A DNA stretch of 64,000 bases from Lachnospiraceae bacterium MC2017 (lineage in GTDB: Bacteria; Bacillota; Clostridia; Lachnospirales; Lachnospiraceae), in contig JNJK01000002.1 of the NCBI GenBank assembly GCA_000701625.1, forward strand, positions 248,001-312,000, written 5' to 3'. The notes below the pieces were generated by a model. The model was not told where the DNA came from. It was given only the letters and a program-made list of their open reading frames with translations, and did not search any database. A program made the position numbers and the translations under genes. Shown one piece after another: positions 63,155 to 64,000 of this stretch (its first letter is position 1; each line of letters begins with the position of its first letter).

Positions 63155-63565
63155 TCAATAAGATTTGCTCTGCTTTTCAATATATCTGCGAATATTTCCT
63201 TCTGAGACTGAGCCTATGGTCTCACAGTAGTACGAATGATTCCAAAGTTCTCCCTTCCATAGTTTTTGACGTATCTCAGGGAACTGTTCAAAGAGCTTCC
63301 TTCCGGTAATGCCTTTTAGATACTTAACTATGGTTGTCACTGACAGTTTTGGCGGAGCTGACACAAAACAATGTATGTGATCACCTTCGCCACACTCAAA
63401 CAACTGCACGGTAAAACCTTTTTCCGCAGCTATTTCCTGCACCAGGTTCTTTAGGTAAGCTTCAACTTCTGGAGATAATATTTTCCTTCTGTACTTAACA
63501 GACCATACCATATGGTAGTTTATATTACATACAGATGTGCGGTAGTGTACAAGATTTTCTTTCAT
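63155..63565 (-). CDS. tnpA: IS200/IS605-family Y1 transposase TnpA
   Basis: 136 residues from the ATG at 63565 (MKENLVHYRT); the longer frame lies partly outside the usual protein. The HUH motif is DHIHCFVSAPP (His-x-His), and the catalytic Tyr is in the SYYCETIG/IRRYIEKQ region near the end. It cuts and joins single-stranded ends using the hairpins at the element tips. Apparently intact. Confidence 0.92.
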   Translation of the reverse strand: MKENLVHYRTSVCNINYHMVWSVKYRRKILSPEVEAYLKNLVQEIAAEKGFTVQLFECGEGDHIHCFVSAPPKLSVTTIVKYLKGITGRKLFEQFPEIRQKLWKGELWNHSYYCETIGSVSEGNIRRYIEKQSKSY

Positions 63566-63620
63566 ACACATAGTATACCAAAGTAAAAGAAAAACGTAAA
63601 CATCTGTTTGTGGCAAATGT

Positions 63621-64000
63621 CTACGTTTTCTCACCGGTCGCTTTCATCTCGGTAATTGAATTACCGAGGATTCCCGCTCTTTGTCCTAAAATAGCCTCTC
63701 TCAATTCTGTGAGCCACGTTGAAAATGCTACCACATCAAAAGCATAAGTTTTATTAAGCTCATACTCATTTTCCGCCCAAGTATCAATAGGCGATTCGTT
63801 ATGCTGGATCAATGCCTCAAGCTTATCCAGTGATTTATACAACTTAGTTTCCTTCGTTTCCTGCGCATCCATTTCTTTATACAAATCTGTAAAATCCCTG
63901 GATAATTCCGCTGGTAAAGATTTGACCCATTGATTCAAAAAATTATCTTCAACTTCTCTATCTGCGTCAGTCTTTAAAAATGTAGGAATATCACCAGTAA
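63621..64000 (-). pseudogene. HD-domain protein gene, cut by the window edge and interrupted by the IS element
   Basis: About 126 codons are open to the window edge (TGDIPTFLKTDADREVED...); the native part ends near 63687 at LREAIL. The remaining codons to the stop at 63621 come from the IS left end. The sequence (KLYKSLDKLEALIQHNESPIDTWAENEYELN) fits the C-terminal half of HD_3/YfbR-like 5'-nucleotidase-type HD proteins. The true tail is found beyond the element at 61757-61795. Only about 10 residues are replaced, so the protein might still work. Confidence 0.8.

Larger units (their letters stand above)
61796..63686 (-). mobile_element. IS200/IS605-family insertion sequence (tnpA + tnpB)
   Basis: About 1.9 kb. 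It contains a Y1 transposase and TnpB, both on the minus strand, and at each end a 21-base perfect palindrome (61800-61820 and 63648-63668) that differ by one compensated base pair. These are expected end hairpins for single-stranded transposition, which makes no target duplication. Its position splits an HD-domain gene. Exact ends are uncertain by several bases. Confidence 0.88.

Overview
The window looks like chromosomal DNA of an anaerobic, moderately low-GC member of the Clostridia, probably a gut or rumen Lachnospiraceae. The reasons are strong AGGAGG-type ribosome binding sites, an anaerobic (CbiD/CbiG type) cobalamin pathway, a corrinoid-activating ferredoxin/ASKHA protein, a HydE hydrogenase maturase, Firmicutes-type small toxins, and protein sequences typical of that family. 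The taxonomy is an inference from protein style, because no 16S rRNA is present.

Layout. 1-3353: a glutamate-type amino-acid ABC transporter (ATPase cut by the window edge, two permeases, lipoprotein), all on the minus strand behind one strong promoter with a dyad operator. 3361-5560: two genes for reductive activation of corrinoid proteins. 5684-7210: a YjeM-like amino-acid permease. 7457-20437: a 13-gene cobalamin operon on the minus strand (cbiL-F-G-H-C-D-ET-A-cobS-cobD-cbiP-cobT-cbiJ). 20540-22350: a non-coding and orphan zone with two large palindromic elements, an orphan exported-type protein lacking its N-terminus, tRNA-Gly and a type I toxin/antisense-RNA pair. 22389-23648: an AAA-ATPase-like protein that has lost its nuclease domain.

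23839-31280 is a six-gene plus-strand signalling operon: hybrid histidine kinase, double-receiver protein, TIR/zinc-ribbon/winged-helix protein, class III nucleotidyl cyclase, an unknown protein and a metallo-beta-lactamase-fold hydrolase. 31381-33036 is a SulP anion transporter, followed by a GNAT acetyltransferase. 33772-39008 encodes FdhD, a molybdopterin formate-dehydrogenase-like subunit and a flavoprotein partner.

39310-50395 is a ten-gene nitrogenase-like cluster: a NifB-type radical SAM protein, a NifX-like protein, a NitT/TauT-type ABC importer, an iron-alcohol-dehydrogenase-family enzyme, a HisC-like aminotransferase, NifD-, NifK- and NifH-like subunits, and a MORN-like repeat protein. 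The D subunit keeps the P-cluster cysteines and both FeMo-cofactor ligands but lacks the residues used for N2 reduction, and NifE/NifN are absent. It therefore resembles a non-N2 nitrogenase family reductase, in the manner of methylthio-alkane reductase, joined to its own importer and downstream enzymes. This is the best candidate for an undescribed system here.

50388-64000 holds an unknown membrane protein, a U32-like protein, hydE, a DUF3298-type lipoprotein, a GNAT enzyme, and a tetrapyrrole operon (bioY-like, hemC, cobA-hemD, Crp/Fnr regulator) read from a promoter carrying a perfect TGTGA-N6-TCACA palindrome. A divergent siroheme synthase gene follows, then a duplicated hydE tail, a RelE/Phd toxin-antitoxin pair, and an IS200/IS605 element (tnpA, tnpB) that interrupts the 3' end of an HD-domain gene. 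The tetrapyrrole genes supply uroporphyrinogen III and precorrin-2 to the cobalamin operon and to siroheme.
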